Source of the DNA: an uncultured Bacilli bacterium
Lineage (GTDB): Bacteria; Bacillota_I; Bacilli_A; RF39; UBA660
DNA: 64,000 nt
NCBI GenBank assembly: GCA_947629375.1
Contig: CANRDN010000010.1
Location: 1 to 64,000 of the forward strand
Reading direction: 5' to 3'
Of this stretch, positions 8,958 to 17,801 are shown piece after piece (within the stretch, counting starts at the first letter, position 1; each line of letters opens with the position of its first letter). The position numbers and the translations under genes are program-made. Below the pieces are notes generated by a model. That model worked only from the letters and a program-made list of their open reading frames with translations, did no database searches and had not been told where the DNA came from.

Positions 8958-9140
8958 TTCTTCAACGCTTATAGCTGATGTAGGGCATCCTTCTTTAGCT
9001 TCTACTACTGCTTCTTTGTTAGCATCTTCTACAGGTGCAGTTACAACTTTACCTTCAGCATCAAAACTGAATACTTCTGGACATACAGCAGTGCAAGCTC
9101 CACAACCGATACAAACGTCGTGATTAACTGTTGCTTTCAT
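8955..9140 (-). CDS. fer: Ferredoxin, single 4Fe-4S type
   Basis: A small acidic electron carrier (61 residues). CIGCGACTAVCPE near the N-terminus and GCPTSA near the C-terminus supply the cluster ligands. With the second half-cluster missing it resembles the one-cluster ferredoxin of Bacilli (B. subtilis Fer). The Shine-Dalgarno AAAGGA and a minus-strand promoter (9163-9191) lie upstream. It stands alone between two convergent or divergent neighbours. Confidence 0.9.
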   Translation of the reverse strand: MKATVNHDVCIGCGACTAVCPEVFSFDAEGKVVTAPVEDANKEAVVEAKEGCPTSAISVEE

Positions 9141-9162
9141 ATCATTGTTCCTTTCATATTAG

Positions 9163-9191
9163 ATTATACAATATAATGTCTAACTTTACAA
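9163..9191 (-). promoter_or_regulatory. Ferredoxin promoter
   Basis: Read on the minus strand: TTGTAA, a 17-base spacer, then TATAAT, upstream of the ferredoxin gene. Confidence 0.6.
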
Positions 9192-9289
9192 TTTATTTTT
9201 ACAATGCTTTACACACATTATTGACTGAATTGTTTCATTTTTTTCTTATTTATGCTAGAATGTGGGTGTAGGAGTAGGAGCTGATTATT

Positions 9290-10171
9290 ATGGAAAGACG
9301 AAGCGATAGATATAAAGACTTAAATAATGACACCGAAGAAACAACTTCTAGATCTAGAGTTTCCAAAAACAGAGTGCTTTATGATGAACTAAACAGCAAA
9401 ATAGGTTACGAAGAAATTCCTACATATGAAGCACACGAGGAAATAAATTTATCTTCACTTGATATGAATAACCTTAAAAGAGGAGATTATCAAAAAGTAA
9501 AAGAATTTAAAGAAATAATGGAAGAAGATAAACAAGAAGAACCTCCAAAAGAAGAGAAAAAAGAAGAAGTAAAAGAAGAAAAGAAACCACACGAATACGA
9601 TATAAATAAAGTTTTAGAAGAAGCTAAAAAGAATAGACAAAAAGATGAAGCTGAAATAGAAAAAGAAGAAAGAAGAAATTATAAAGAAGAAGATTATAAC
9701 GTCTTAAAAAATCTTAATAAAAAGTATTTGTACCAAAAAGGTTTCAGTGAAGAAGACAATGAAGAACTTAAAGAGTTAATAGATACAATTACTTCTAAAA
9801 CGATGGTCGATGATATTAAAGATGAAGAAGAAAAAGAATTATTAAGTGAACTTCTTGCTACGACAATAGATATTAAACTTGAAAGTGAACTATCTAAAAC
9901 GCAAATTGAAGAACTTGCAGAAGCTAATTTAAATAAAGAAGAAGAAAGTGACACTAACTCCTTCTATACTAAATCTTTGGAATTATCTAAAAATGATTTA
10001 CTAGAAGAAAACGATGAAGATGATACAACTAAGCCGGATAATGAAGAAACCATTGTCTCAGAGGAAAGTGAATATAATGTTCCTAAAATAATCTTTATTT
10101 CGATAATTCTTTTAGTAGTACTTGCAGTAGTTATCTACTTTGTCCTACAAATGCTTGGCATAAAAATATAA
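9290..10171 (+). CDS. Acidic protein with C-terminal membrane anchor, function unknown
   Basis: I do not recognise this 293-residue protein. It has no signal peptide. The first 265 residues are very rich in Glu and Lys and probably helical or disordered. Residues about 267-290 form one hydrophobic helix (KIIFISIILLVVLAVVIYFV), so it should be tail-anchored with its bulk in the cytoplasm. It lies upstream of yunB, separated by a terminator. The pattern suggests a scaffold, but no function can be assigned. Confidence 0.75.
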   Translation: MERRSDRYKDLNNDTEETTSRSRVSKNRVLYDELNSKIGYEEIPTYEAHEEINLSSLDMNNLKRGDYQKVKEFKEIMEEDKQEEPPKEEKKEEVKEEKKPHEYDINKVLEEAKKNRQKDEAEIEKEERRNYKEEDYNVLKNLNKKYLYQKGFSEEDNEELKELIDTITSKTMVDDIKDEEEKELLSELLATTIDIKLESELSKTQIEELAEANLNKEEESDTNSFYTKSLELSKNDLLEENDEDDTTKPDNEETIVSEESEYNVPKIIFISIILLVVLAVVIYFVLQMLGIKI

Positions 10172-10183
10172 TAAAGTTAAATT

Positions 10184-10209
10184 AAGTTATCTAAAAGATA
10201 ACTTTTTTT
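10184..10209 (+). terminator. Intrinsic terminator before yunB
   Basis: The perfect 9-bp stem AAGTTATCT/AGATAACTT is followed by T residues. Confidence 0.8.
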
Positions 10210-10231
10210 CATATATTTTACTGGTGAAATA

Positions 10232-10930
10232 ATGACTAAAGGTAAAAAGTTTTTAATTATTAATGTAATTATCGTAATACTTACAATACTTAATATCTGT
10301 TATATCAATAATAGAACTAAAGGAAAACTAAAGGATTACACCTATATGATTGCAAGTAAAATAACTAAATATGTAGTAAATAATGCCTATGTTCGTGAGA
10401 AAGTCAATTACTATGCTAACGATATATACGATATAGTTAAAGACGATTCTAATGAAATTAAAAATATCGTTTATGATTCAGCAGTTATTAATGACTTAAT
10501 CAATTCCATAACAGATAGAGTATATAATATGTTTAATATGTTAGAATATGGTGATTTAAGTAAGTTAAATATAAGAGAAAATATTTTAACGACAGGGGTA
10601 AACGATAAAGATGGAATAGTAATTGAAGTTCCTAGTGGAGTAGTAACAGATAATTACTTATTATCTAATTTAGGACCTAAAATTCCTATTAAGCTATCAC
10701 TTACTGGAGAGTATGAATCATACATTACTACTGATGTTATTGAATACGGAATTAATAACGCTATGGTAACAGTTTATATCAATGTAAGAGTAAGCGAACA
10801 AATAACAATGCCTTTTGTAAACGATAAAATAGTAATAGAAAACAAAATACCAATATTTATGAGTTTAGTTAATGGAACAATACCAAATTACTTTATTGGA
10901 GGATTTTCTAAAAATTCTAATCTATATTAA
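10232..10930 (+). CDS. yunB: Sporulation protein YunB
   Basis: A membrane-anchored protein (232 residues) with one N-terminal helix (about 7-25). The conserved part reads IEVPSGVV...LLSNLGPKIPIKLSLTG, then YGINNAMVTVYI and a C-terminal VNGTIPNYFI, which matches the YunB family. In B. subtilis yunB is made in the mother cell under sigma E and is needed for normal sporulation. The next gene is yutD, from the same chromosomal neighbourhood in Bacillus. The start has GGTGAAATA upstream. Confidence 0.82.
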   Translation: MTKGKKFLIINVIIVILTILNICYINNRTKGKLKDYTYMIASKITKYVVNNAYVREKVNYYANDIYDIVKDDSNEIKNIVYDSAVINDLINSITDRVYNMFNMLEYGDLSKLNIRENILTTGVNDKDGIVIEVPSGVVTDNYLLSNLGPKIPIKLSLTGEYESYITTDVIEYGINNAMVTVYINVRVSEQITMPFVNDKIVIENKIPIFMSLVNGTIPNYFIGGFSKNSNLY

Positions 10931-10964
10931 AGAAAAATATGCTATAATAAAAAATGGTGAGAAT

Positions 10965-11249
10965 ATGAAGAAAGTAAAACTACTAGAACAAGATTATAAC
11001 CTTATTAAAGATGAAAATAATGCCTTTGATTTAGAAACTTTATCGACACTTGCAACGGATTACTTTAAACCATACGATTATATCTTTGGTGATTATTCTT
11101 ATGGTAAATTAAGACTTAAAGGTTTTTATGATGACAAGAGTAAAAATGCTAATAAAATCAACAAAATAAGCACTTTGGATGAATATATTAAAGATTATTG
11201 TGCTTATGGATGTAAGTATTTTCTACTAGAAAAAGAAAAAAATAATTAA
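10965..11249 (+). CDS. yutD: YutD family protein
   Basis: A cytoplasmic protein of 94 residues. The block YDYIFGDYSYGKLRLKGFYD followed by ISTLDEYIKDYCAYGCKYFLLEK matches the YutD family of Bacilli, whose role is unknown. The ATG at 10965 is preceded by GGTGAGAAT. A longer reading from 10872 would run into yunB and adds no conserved sequence. It lies 34 bases after yunB. Confidence 0.82.
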   Translation: MKKVKLLEQDYNLIKDENNAFDLETLSTLATDYFKPYDYIFGDYSYGKLRLKGFYDDKSKNANKINKISTLDEYIKDYCAYGCKYFLLEKEKNN

Positions 11250-11313
11250 ATTTTGTTGAAAAGAATTACAAATGTGATAAAATTGTTATATAAAGAATAA
11301 GGAGGCTATTTAT

Positions 11314-11586
11314 ATGGATGAAGAGAAAAAGATAATGTCAATTGTTCTTGAGGATGGTTCAATTGATGAGGTTGAAGTCTTATTATCCTTTAAATTTACG
11401 GATACTAACACAGAATATATGGTTTATACAAAGAACGAAACCGATGATAATGGTAATGTAACTATTTATGTTGCATCAGTCGATAGAACTGATGGAGGAG
11501 ATCCAAGACTTGGAAGTGTTGACAGTGAAGAGGAATGGACAAGAATCAAAAATGTTTTAAAAGAATTATCAAAACCAGTTGAATAA
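11314..11586 (+). CDS. DUF1292 family protein (YrzB-like)
   Basis: A small acidic cytoplasmic protein (90 residues) with the pattern of DUF1292: an N-terminal VLEDGSIDEVEVLLSF strand pair, EYMVYTKN, then VASVDRTDGGDPRLGSVDSEEEW. The function of the family is unknown. It has a strong AAGGAGG Shine-Dalgarno. A likely promoter lies just upstream (TTGAAA, 16 bases, TAAAAT at about 11254-11281). Confidence 0.75.
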   Translation: MDEEKKIMSIVLEDGSIDEVEVLLSFKFTDTNTEYMVYTKNETDDNGNVTIYVASVDRTDGGDPRLGSVDSEEEWTRIKNVLKELSKPVE

Positions 11587-11609
11587 AAAAATAATACGGA
11601 GGTGTTCTT

Positions 11610-14009
11610 ATGAGCAATGTATTGGAATTAACTACAATAACCGCTAGGGGAAATAGAATAGAACATGTTGGTTGGGGAGAACCTAGTAAACTAAGATTTA
11701 CTCCAGCAACAGAGCAATCACTTAGAAAGAATATAAAAGCCAATATGCCTAAAATCTTAGAAGCTTTTAATTCTGAATACAATAGAATATTAAGCGCTTA
11801 TGTTATAGAAGCAACTGCTCAAGCAGAACAACAAGCAAGAGATAATGCTCTAAATGATACTAAGGCAGAGGCTCAAAGAGCAGCTAGAATAGACGAAGAG
11901 AATAGACTAGCAAAAATCACTTCAGCTGGTATAGTAAAAAGAAGAAGTAATGTTTTAAGATTAGATGTTCAAAAACTTACAGGAAGATTTGGAACATTAG
12001 GACAAAATTTTGGGGTAAATGTAAAGCAGGGATATACTCCAAAAGCTTTAAGCATACCTTCATTTTATAGAAAAGTATATCAAACAATTTCTAAAAAATC
12101 AGATTTATATAAATTAGCCGATGAGTTAGATGCAACTGATCCAAGCTTATTAGGAGAGCAACAAACAGAGACAAAGAAAGCAAATTGGAGAGGTTTGTTC
12201 GAAAATACAAGCGCACCTGTAGTAAATGAAGTTAATGTTGCTATGGAAGGTGAGGAAGAGGAAAATGTTGTAATACCTACTCAAGAAGTACAAGAAGGAT
12301 TGACAGCAGGAGATATCAAACAAAGAAGTTTAATTGGTCAAATTGGTGATGAATTAACTGAAATAGATACGATGATTAACAGTCTAGGTGGAGAAAATTC
12401 ACCATTTAATAAAGGACTTGTTGAAAGAAAAATTAACTTACTAAATATGCTTGCTGATATAACAGGAGTTCAATCAATTGCTCAAGAAAGAGTAACTTCT
12501 CAAAAGAAAGAAGAGAATACTACTTTCCAAAATCTTATCGAAGATATTCTTGGAGTTACAGAACCTGTTAGCAAAGATGAACACGATCAAAAGCAAGATG
12601 AACTTGATGCTTACTATTCAAATCCAGAAGTATCAGAAATTATCGATAATTTAAGAGAAAAACAAATTCTATTTGGACTTAACAATCCTGAAAACTATAA
12701 GAAAGTTGCAGAAGCAGAAAGAGAAGCAGATAGAAGAGTTGTTGAAAGTTTACTAGAAGAAAGTGAAAAGAAGGAAGAAAAAGCAACTGAACCAGCAAAA
12801 CCAAGCATTAAAACAATAACAGTTGAACCTTTAATAACTAGTGAACCTGAAGTTATAGATACGAATAAACAAATTGAAGTAGCAAAAGAAGAAGAAAAAA
12901 AGAGAGCTTTAGAAGAAGAAGCAAAAGCTCTTGAAGCTCGTAAAGCTGAAGAAGCAAGACTCGCTGAAGCGCAAGCTTTAAAAGAAGCAAAGGAAAAAGA
13001 AGAAAGAGAAAGCATCATAATGGGTGCTGAAGAACAAGCAAAAATTTTGTTTGAACAAAATCAACTTGATGAACTTCTTTTAGGAGCTCAAGAACAAGCT
13101 AAATTATTAAATAAACAAAATGAACTTGCAGAAATTTATGCAGGTGCCGAAGAACAAGCAAAAATGCTTCAAACATTGAATTATTTTATAGATAGAAAAG
13201 AACTTGAAGAATTAAGAGCGCAAAAAGCCCAAGCAGAAAAAGAAAAATTAGCAAGAGAACAAGCAGAAGCACGTAAACAAGAAGAAAAAGCTGAACACGA
13301 AAGACTTGTTGCTGGAGCACAGGAACAAGCTCGTATGTTACAAGCTCAAAAAGAACACGATGACTTAGTAGAAGGAGCAAAAGAAGAGGCTCGTAGACTT
13401 AAAGCTAGAGCTGAAAAGGAAGAACTAGTTTCTGGTGCTCAAGAACAAGCTCGTATGCTACAAGCTCAAAAAGAACACGATGATTTAGTAGCAGGTGCTG
13501 AGGAACAAGCAAAGATGTTGAGTGTTGCTAAAGAAGAAGAGAAAGAAGTAACTCCTACACAAGCTGATGTTGCAAATCAAATAGTATATGAAAACGCTAC
13601 TGAAGATTTCATTAGAGAAGGAGCAGCAGAGCAAGCAATATTAATTCACAAAGCAAACGAAAGAGCAAAAGTATTAGAATCTGCTAAACAACAAGCTAAA
13701 ATGTTAGCTGAACAAGAAGAACCAGTTGTAGGAAAAGTTGCAGAAAAACCAGAAGATTTATTAACAACTAAACTTGGTCCAAATGTAATGAAACTTGATC
13801 TTAATGATAAATATTTAAGTGAAGTAGCTGAAGCAAGAAAAATAAAATTAAGAGATGTTCACTTCAAACAATTAATGTCATCATTAAATGCAGGACATAG
13901 TAATAAATATAAATATTTAAAAGAGTTAAGAGATGAATTAGCTGCAAGTGATGAATCTCCTGAATATGGTTTTCTTACATATGGTGAACAAGTAATGAAA
14001 AAAGCTTAG
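11610..14009 (+). CDS. Large coiled-coil protein with GAEEQAKML repeats, function unknown
   Basis: A 799-residue cytoplasmic protein with no signal peptide or membrane helix. The N-terminal 130 residues are Ala/Glu/Arg-rich, and residues about 130-340 look globular. From about residue 465 to 710 there are eight or more copies of a roughly 20-residue unit built on G-A-x-E-Q-A-(K/R)-M-L, which should form long amphipathic helices. The last 60 residues (TKLGPNVMKLDLNDKYLSEV...) are non-repetitive. It follows a DUF1292 gene by 23 bases with AGGAGGTG as Shine-Dalgarno and ends at a terminator. I do not recognise a family; a filament or scaffold is conceivable. Confidence 0.8.
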   Translation: MSNVLELTTITARGNRIEHVGWGEPSKLRFTPATEQSLRKNIKANMPKILEAFNSEYNRILSAYVIEATAQAEQQARDNALNDTKAEAQRAARIDEENRLAKITSAGIVKRRSNVLRLDVQKLTGRFGTLGQNFGVNVKQGYTPKALSIPSFYRKVYQTISKKSDLYKLADELDATDPSLLGEQQTETKKANWRGLFENTSAPVVNEVNVAMEGEEEENVVIPTQEVQEGLTAGDIKQRSLIGQIGDELTEIDTMINSLGGENSPFNKGLVERKINLLNMLADITGVQSIAQERVTSQKKEENTTFQNLIEDILGVTEPVSKDEHDQKQDELDAYYSNPEVSEIIDNLREKQILFGLNNPENYKKVAEAEREADRRVVESLLEESEKKEEKATEPAKPSIKTITVEPLITSEPEVIDTNKQIEVAKEEEKKRALEEEAKALEARKAEEARLAEAQALKEAKEKEERESIIMGAEEQAKILFEQNQLDELLLGAQEQAKLLNKQNELAEIYAGAEEQAKMLQTLNYFIDRKELEELRAQKAQAEKEKLAREQAEARKQEEKAEHERLVAGAQEQARMLQAQKEHDDLVEGAKEEARRLKARAEKEELVSGAQEQARMLQAQKEHDDLVAGAEEQAKMLSVAKEEEKEVTPTQADVANQIVYENATEDFIREGAAEQAILIHKANERAKVLESAKQQAKMLAEQEEPVVGKVAEKPEDLLTTKLGPNVMKLDLNDKYLSEVAEARKIKLRDVHFKQLMSSLNAGHSNKYKYLKELRDELAASDESPEYGFLTYGEQVMKKA

Positions 14010-14031
14010 GAAGTAAATGCTTCCTTTTTTC
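14008..14031 (+). terminator. Intrinsic terminator
   Basis: The 6-bp stem AGGAAG/CTTCCT is followed by a T run just after the coiled-coil gene stop. Confidence 0.78.
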
Positions 14032-14080
14032 TTTGCTTATAATTCTTTTATTTTTATCATAAAATTAATTGGTGATAGTT

Positions 14081-14938
14081 TTGGAACAAGTTTTATTTCT
14101 TTTTTATAATTTAGTAGAATTAAAAAACAAAAAACGAATCGATAATGGAATTTACTTTATAAAAAAAAATACAAAATACTTGTTTTTAGAATTTAAAGAT
14201 GTAAATGTACCATTTCTTCTTTTTACACAGAATTTTTTAAAATTTCATAAAATAATTTTAAACAAATATAAAGAACCAATATCTATTTTTTATGGAAGAC
14301 AGTATCTTCTTATGAAAATAAATGAAAATTTAATTAATAGATATATAAATTTAGAAGATGTAATTGAGCTATCTAATATAAAAGTATTTTTAAATTCTTC
14401 CAAAATAAATTATTTACAAGTTTGGGAAAATAAAATAAATTTTTTTGAGAACTATTTTAAAACATCTAAATGTGCTTTTTATATGGATCACGATTATTTT
14501 TTAGGTCTTGCTGAAATTTCTTTTACTATTGCTAAAGAAATTAATTTCAATAATATTACTTATGGTTTTTCAATGAATAGATTTTATAAGATAGAGACAA
14601 TATATGATTTGTATAATCCAGTTAATAATTCTTATGGCCCAATTGTTAACAGCATTTCTGAATATATTAAATATGCTTACTTTACATTAAATAAAAAAGA
14701 AGACTTTAATAAAATCTTTACTTTAAAATTTACAAAAGATGATATTTTATTTTTAATTGCTAGACTTATTTTTCCTACATATTACTTTGATATATATAAA
14801 ATAGAAGATAATTATGACGACTATAATACAATTGTTAATAAGATAGAAGGATATATTACTTATATAAAAGAAATATTTGAAGAAATTAAAAAAAGGTATA
14901 ATTTACCTTTCTTAAATATTATAATTAATCTACTTTAA
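14081..14938 (+). CDS. YutH/CotS-like spore coat protein (tentative)
   Basis: A 285-residue soluble protein. Its length, a WENKINFFENYF-like segment, a YMDHDYFLGLAE segment and a C-terminal helix pair recall the YutH/CotS kinase-like coat proteins. The next gene is a YutI-like NifU domain, which is also yutH's neighbour in B. subtilis. Sequence conservation is weak, so context carries most of this call. The start is TTG at 14081, with GGTGAT four bases upstream; the TTG at 14069 lies before that signal. Its 3' end overlaps the convergent gene by 14 bases. Confidence 0.5.
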   Translation: MEQVLFLFYNLVELKNKKRIDNGIYFIKKNTKYLFLEFKDVNVPFLLFTQNFLKFHKIILNKYKEPISIFYGRQYLLMKINENLINRYINLEDVIELSNIKVFLNSSKINYLQVWENKINFFENYFKTSKCAFYMDHDYFLGLAEISFTIAKEINFNNITYGFSMNRFYKIETIYDLYNPVNNSYGPIVNSISEYIKYAYFTLNKKEDFNKIFTLKFTKDDILFLIARLIFPTYYFDIYKIEDNYDDYNTIVNKIEGYITYIKEIFEEIKKRYNLPFLNIIINLL

Positions 14939-15152
14939 TTACTTGTTTAACTTCAGGAATCTCATTAACGAGTATTTCTTCAATTCCTTCTTTTAATGTT
15001 ACATCAATTAATGAACATCCTGAACAAGCACCAGTTAATTTAACATAGACATTGCCATCTTCAAATTTTACAAATTCGATGTTTCCACCATCACTTTGTA
15101 GAAAAGGTTTGATTTTTTCAATTTCCTCTATAATCCTTTTGTTTATATCCAT
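14925..15152 (-). CDS. NifU C-terminal domain protein (YutI-like Fe-S scaffold)
   Basis: A 75-residue protein consisting only of the NifU C-terminal domain. The motif CSGCSLIDVTL supplies the two Cys that hold an Fe-S cluster, and SDGGNIEFV is the conserved N-terminal block. It is expected to act in iron-sulfur cluster assembly or delivery. On the minus strand, GGTGATG precedes the ATG at 15152; longer readings start inside that signal. It is convergent with the YutH-like gene. Confidence 0.87.
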   Translation of the reverse strand: MDINKRIIEEIEKIKPFLQSDGGNIEFVKFEDGNVYVKLTGACSGCSLIDVTLKEGIEEILVNEIPEVKQVIKVD

Positions 15153-15251
15153 TTTCATCACCAAACTAATTATATATTTTTAATCAAATTAAGTAAAGTG
15201 TAATTGCTAAAATAAAAAAATCTTGATATAATCATCGATGAAGGTGTATTA

Positions 15252-15611
15252 ATGGCAAAGTATGAAAAAGATAATATTGTTACAGGTTATGTAACAGGCA
15301 TTGAACCTTATGGCATATTTGTCTCTTTAGATGATTATTATGATGGTCTTATTCATATTTCTGAAATTTCAAGTGATTATGTAAAAAATGTTTCTGATTT
15401 TGCTGTAATTGGTGAAACATTAAAAGTGAAAATATTAGATGTAGATGAAAAAAAGCATCAAATAAAATTAACGATTAAAGATATCGATTATAGAAATAAA
15501 AAAAATGCAAAGATAAAAGAAACAATTCACGGTTTTGAGACATTAAAGGAAAAATTACCATATTGGATTGATGAGAAAATAGGAGAAAATAGCAAAAAAA
15601 AGGATATATAA
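15252..15611 (+). CDS. S1 domain RNA-binding protein (YugI/GSP13-like)
   Basis: A 119-residue protein with one S1 domain in residues 1-75 (VTGYVTGIEPYGIFVSL, DGLIHISEIS, then KVKILDVDEKKHQIKLTIKD). It is followed by a basic tail. This matches the general stress protein 13 / YugI group that binds RNA or ribosomes. The start is preceded by AAGGTG and a TATAAT box near 15229. The tRNA cluster promoter follows immediately. Confidence 0.8.
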   Translation: MAKYEKDNIVTGYVTGIEPYGIFVSLDDYYDGLIHISEISSDYVKNVSDFAVIGETLKVKILDVDEKKHQIKLTIKDIDYRNKKNAKIKETIHGFETLKEKLPYWIDEKIGENSKKKDI

Positions 15612-15623
15612 GTTATTTTTTTG

Positions 15624-15652
15624 TTGACAAAACCCATCTCAAATGTTATATT
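15624..15652 (+). promoter_or_regulatory. Strong promoter of the first tRNA unit
   Basis: TTGACA (15624-15629), a 17-base spacer, then TATATT (15647-15652). The first tRNA starts 34 bases downstream of the -10 box. Confidence 0.85.
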
Positions 15653-15685
15653 TTATATTGTCATATGTGATGGGTCCATATTTTT

Positions 15686-15762
15686 GGAGGATTAGCTCAG
15701 TTGGTTAGAGCACCTGCCTTACAAGCAGGGGGTCATAGGTTCGAGTCCTATATCCTCCACCA
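15686..15762 (+). tRNA. tRNA-Val(TAC)
   Basis: A full cloverleaf with acceptor GGAGGAT/ATCCTCC, anticodon TAC in TTACAAG, T-loop TTCGAGT and encoded CCA. First gene of a five-tRNA unit. Confidence 0.96.
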
Positions 15763-15771
15763 TATTTTTGT

Positions 15772-15847
<76 letters not shown>

Positions 15848-15853
15848 TTTTTT

Positions 15854-15937
15854 GGAGAGGTAGCGAAGTGGCTAAACGCGGCAGACTGTAAATCTGTTCC
15901 TTCGGGTTCGATGGTTCGAATCCATCTCTCTCCACCA
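15854..15937 (+). tRNA. tRNA-Tyr(GTA)
   Basis: A class II tRNA with a long variable arm; anticodon GTA in CTGTAAA; encoded CCA. Confidence 0.95.
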
Positions 15938-15941
15938 GGAT

Positions 15942-16016
15942 TGCCTCGTAGCCAAGCGGTAAGGCACGAGACTTTGACTCTCGCATGCGCTAGTCCGAAT
16001 CTAGCCGAGGCAGCCA
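15942..16016 (+). tRNA. tRNA-Gln(TTG)
   Basis: Acceptor TGCCTCG/CGAGGCA, anticodon TTG in CTTTGAC, encoded CCA. Confidence 0.95.
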
Positions 16017-16021
16017 TATTT

Positions 16022-16097
16022 GTTCCGTTAGCTCAGTCGGTAGAGCATTTGACTTTTAATCAAAGGGTCTGGAGTTCGAATCTCCAACGGGACACCA
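16022..16097 (+). tRNA. tRNA-Lys(TTT)
   Basis: Acceptor GTTCCGT/ACGGGAC with one wobble pair, anticodon TTT in CTTTTAA, encoded CCA. Last of the first unit. Confidence 0.96.
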
Positions 16098-16108
16098 TTT
16101 ATGAATTG

Positions 16109-16131
16109 AAAAGCCTTTTAGGCTTTTTATT
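16109..16131 (+). terminator. Terminator of first tRNA unit
   Basis: AAAAGCC/GGCTTTT stem followed by T-rich sequence. Confidence 0.82.
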
Positions 16132-16227
16132 TTTAATAGAACTATAACAATTTAAAATTTATTTGAGGAATAATTATAAAATCCCTTAATAAAATAACTA
16201 ATATAGGCAACAAAAAGCAAAAAATAC

Positions 16228-16256
16228 TTGCTTATTTAAAAAAATTGTTATATAAT
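16228..16256 (+). promoter_or_regulatory. Promoter of second tRNA unit
   Basis: TTGCTT (16228-16233), a 17-base spacer, then TATAAT (16251-16256), 29 bases before tRNA-Leu. Confidence 0.75.
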
Positions 16257-16285
16257 CAAATAGTCTTAACGAAAAAAAGACAGTT

Positions 16286-16374
16286 GCCTGAGTGGCGGAA
16301 TAGGTAGACGCACAGGACTTAAAATCCTGCGAGTGTCATAGCTCGTGCCGGTTCAAGTCCGGCCTTAGGCACCA
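16286..16374 (+). tRNA. tRNA-Leu(TAA)
   Basis: A class II tRNA; acceptor GCCTGAG/CTTAGGC, anticodon TAA in CTTAAAA, encoded CCA. Confidence 0.96.
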
Positions 16375-16383
16375 CTTAATTTT

Positions 16384-16476
16384 GGAGGAATACCCAAGTC
16401 TGGTTGAAGGGACCGGTCTTGAAAACCGGGAGGTCGAGCAATCGGCGCAGGGGTTCGAATCCCTTTTCCTCCGCCA
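16384..16476 (+). tRNA. tRNA-Ser(TGA)
   Basis: A class II tRNA with a long variable arm; anticodon TGA in CTTGAAA; encoded CCA. Confidence 0.95.
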
Positions 16477-16494
16477 ATTTATTTTTTTACATAT

Positions 16495-16570
<76 letters not shown>

Positions 16571-16572
16571 AT

Positions 16573-16648
16573 GGTTTCGTAGTGCAGTGGTTAACACGTC
16601 TGCCTGTCACGCAGAAGATCACGGGTTCAATCCCCGCCGAAACCGCCA
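16573..16648 (+). tRNA. tRNA-Asp(GTC)
   Basis: Acceptor GGTTTCG/CGAAACC, anticodon GTC in CTGTCAC, encoded CCA. Confidence 0.95.
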
Positions 16649-16653
16649 TTTAT

Positions 16654-16729
<76 letters not shown>

Positions 16730-16751
16730 TTTTAATTGAATTTGTATCCAC

Positions 16752-16828
16752 GCGCTCGTAGCTCAGCTGGATAGAGTGTTTGGCTACGAACCAAAAGGTC
16801 AGGGGTTCGAATCCCTTCGGGCGCACCA
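16752..16828 (+). tRNA. tRNA-Arg(ACG)
   Basis: Acceptor GCGCTCG/CGGGCGC, anticodon ACG in CTACGAA (A34 expected to be edited to inosine), encoded CCA. Confidence 0.95.
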
Positions 16829-16841
16829 TTTTTTTATAGCT

Positions 16842-16918
16842 CGGGAAGTGGCTCAATTTGGTAGAGCACTTGGTTTGGGACCAAGGGGTTGCAGGTTCAA
16901 ATCCTGTCTTCCCGACCA
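16842..16918 (+). tRNA. tRNA-Pro(TGG)
   Basis: Acceptor CGGGAAG/CTTCCCG, anticodon TGG in TTTGGGA, encoded CCA. Last of the second unit. Confidence 0.95.
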
Positions 16919-16927
16919 TTTGTATTT

Positions 16928-16954
16928 AACCTTGATTTAATCAAGGTTTTTATT
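16928..16954 (+). terminator. Terminator of second tRNA unit
   Basis: AACCTTGA/TCAAGGTT stem followed by T-rich sequence. Confidence 0.85.
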
Positions 16955-17054
16955 TTATATTTTGCAGTTGTTGACTATAACAAATTAAAAAAATATAATT
17001 AATAATGTGTAATAAAAGTTGTATATAAATATGTTAAAAAAGGGAATGATATTA

Positions 17055-17744
17055 ATGCTAAATATTTTCTTGCTGTTTACTATTTATTCATTTTTTGGAT
17101 GGTTAATGGAAGTTATATTTAAATTTGTGCAATTAAGAAGATTTGTCAATAGAGGCTTTTTAATTGGTCCTTTTTGCCCAATATATGGAGTAGGTGGAGT
17201 GGGCATTCACTTAGTACTATCAAGGTTTAGCAATAGTATTGTACTAGTGTTTTTTCTTGGAATGTTTTTATGTGCTATTCTTGAGTATTTTGCAAGCTGG
17301 CTTCTAGAAAAAATATTTAATGCAAGATGGTGGGATTATTCTCAAAAAAAGTTTAACTTGAATGGTAGAATTTGCTTACGAAACTTACTGTTTTTTGGAA
17401 TATTGGGGTGTCTCGGTGTATATTACATCAATCCATTTTTGTTTTCAATATTTGATAAAATACCTATAAAGACTATTAATAAATTATCTATAATAGTGTT
17501 AATTATTTTCATATTAGATGTAGTGATATCAGTAACATCGATGTTCAACTTAAAAGAAACTTTCCACGACTTAAGAAGAGATGCAACTGAAGATATATCC
17601 AAAAGAGTTAAAAATCTACTTTTAAAGAACAGCTCATACTTTAGAAGAATAATAAAAGCTTACCCAAATTTCCATTTTTCAGGAATAAATTTTCAAAATG
17701 TTAAAGAAAAGATAACAAAATATTCTAAAAAATTAAAAAAGTAA
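17055..17744 (+). CDS. CmpB-like putative ABC transporter type IV membrane protein
   Basis: An integral membrane protein of 229 residues with about five helices in the first 165 residues and a basic cytoplasmic tail. The signatures FFGWLMEV, NRGFLIGPFCPIYG and WWDYS...FNLNGRICL are those of the family named putative ABC transporter type IV, whose transport role is unproven. A second member lies at 38577-39077. The ATG at 17055 is chosen because AAAGGGA stands 9 bases before it. The neighbours (tRNA cluster, rsmI) give no functional hint. Confidence 0.8.
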   Translation: MLNIFLLFTIYSFFGWLMEVIFKFVQLRRFVNRGFLIGPFCPIYGVGGVGIHLVLSRFSNSIVLVFFLGMFLCAILEYFASWLLEKIFNARWWDYSQKKFNLNGRICLRNLLFFGILGCLGVYYINPFLFSIFDKIPIKTINKLSIIVLIIFILDVVISVTSMFNLKETFHDLRRDATEDISKRVKNLLLKNSSYFRRIIKAYPNFHFSGINFQNVKEKITKYSKKLKK

Positions 17745-17801
17745 TTCAATAAATAAAATAATATATGTTAAGATATAGATGATAAGTAAAAGGTGATTTG
17801 A

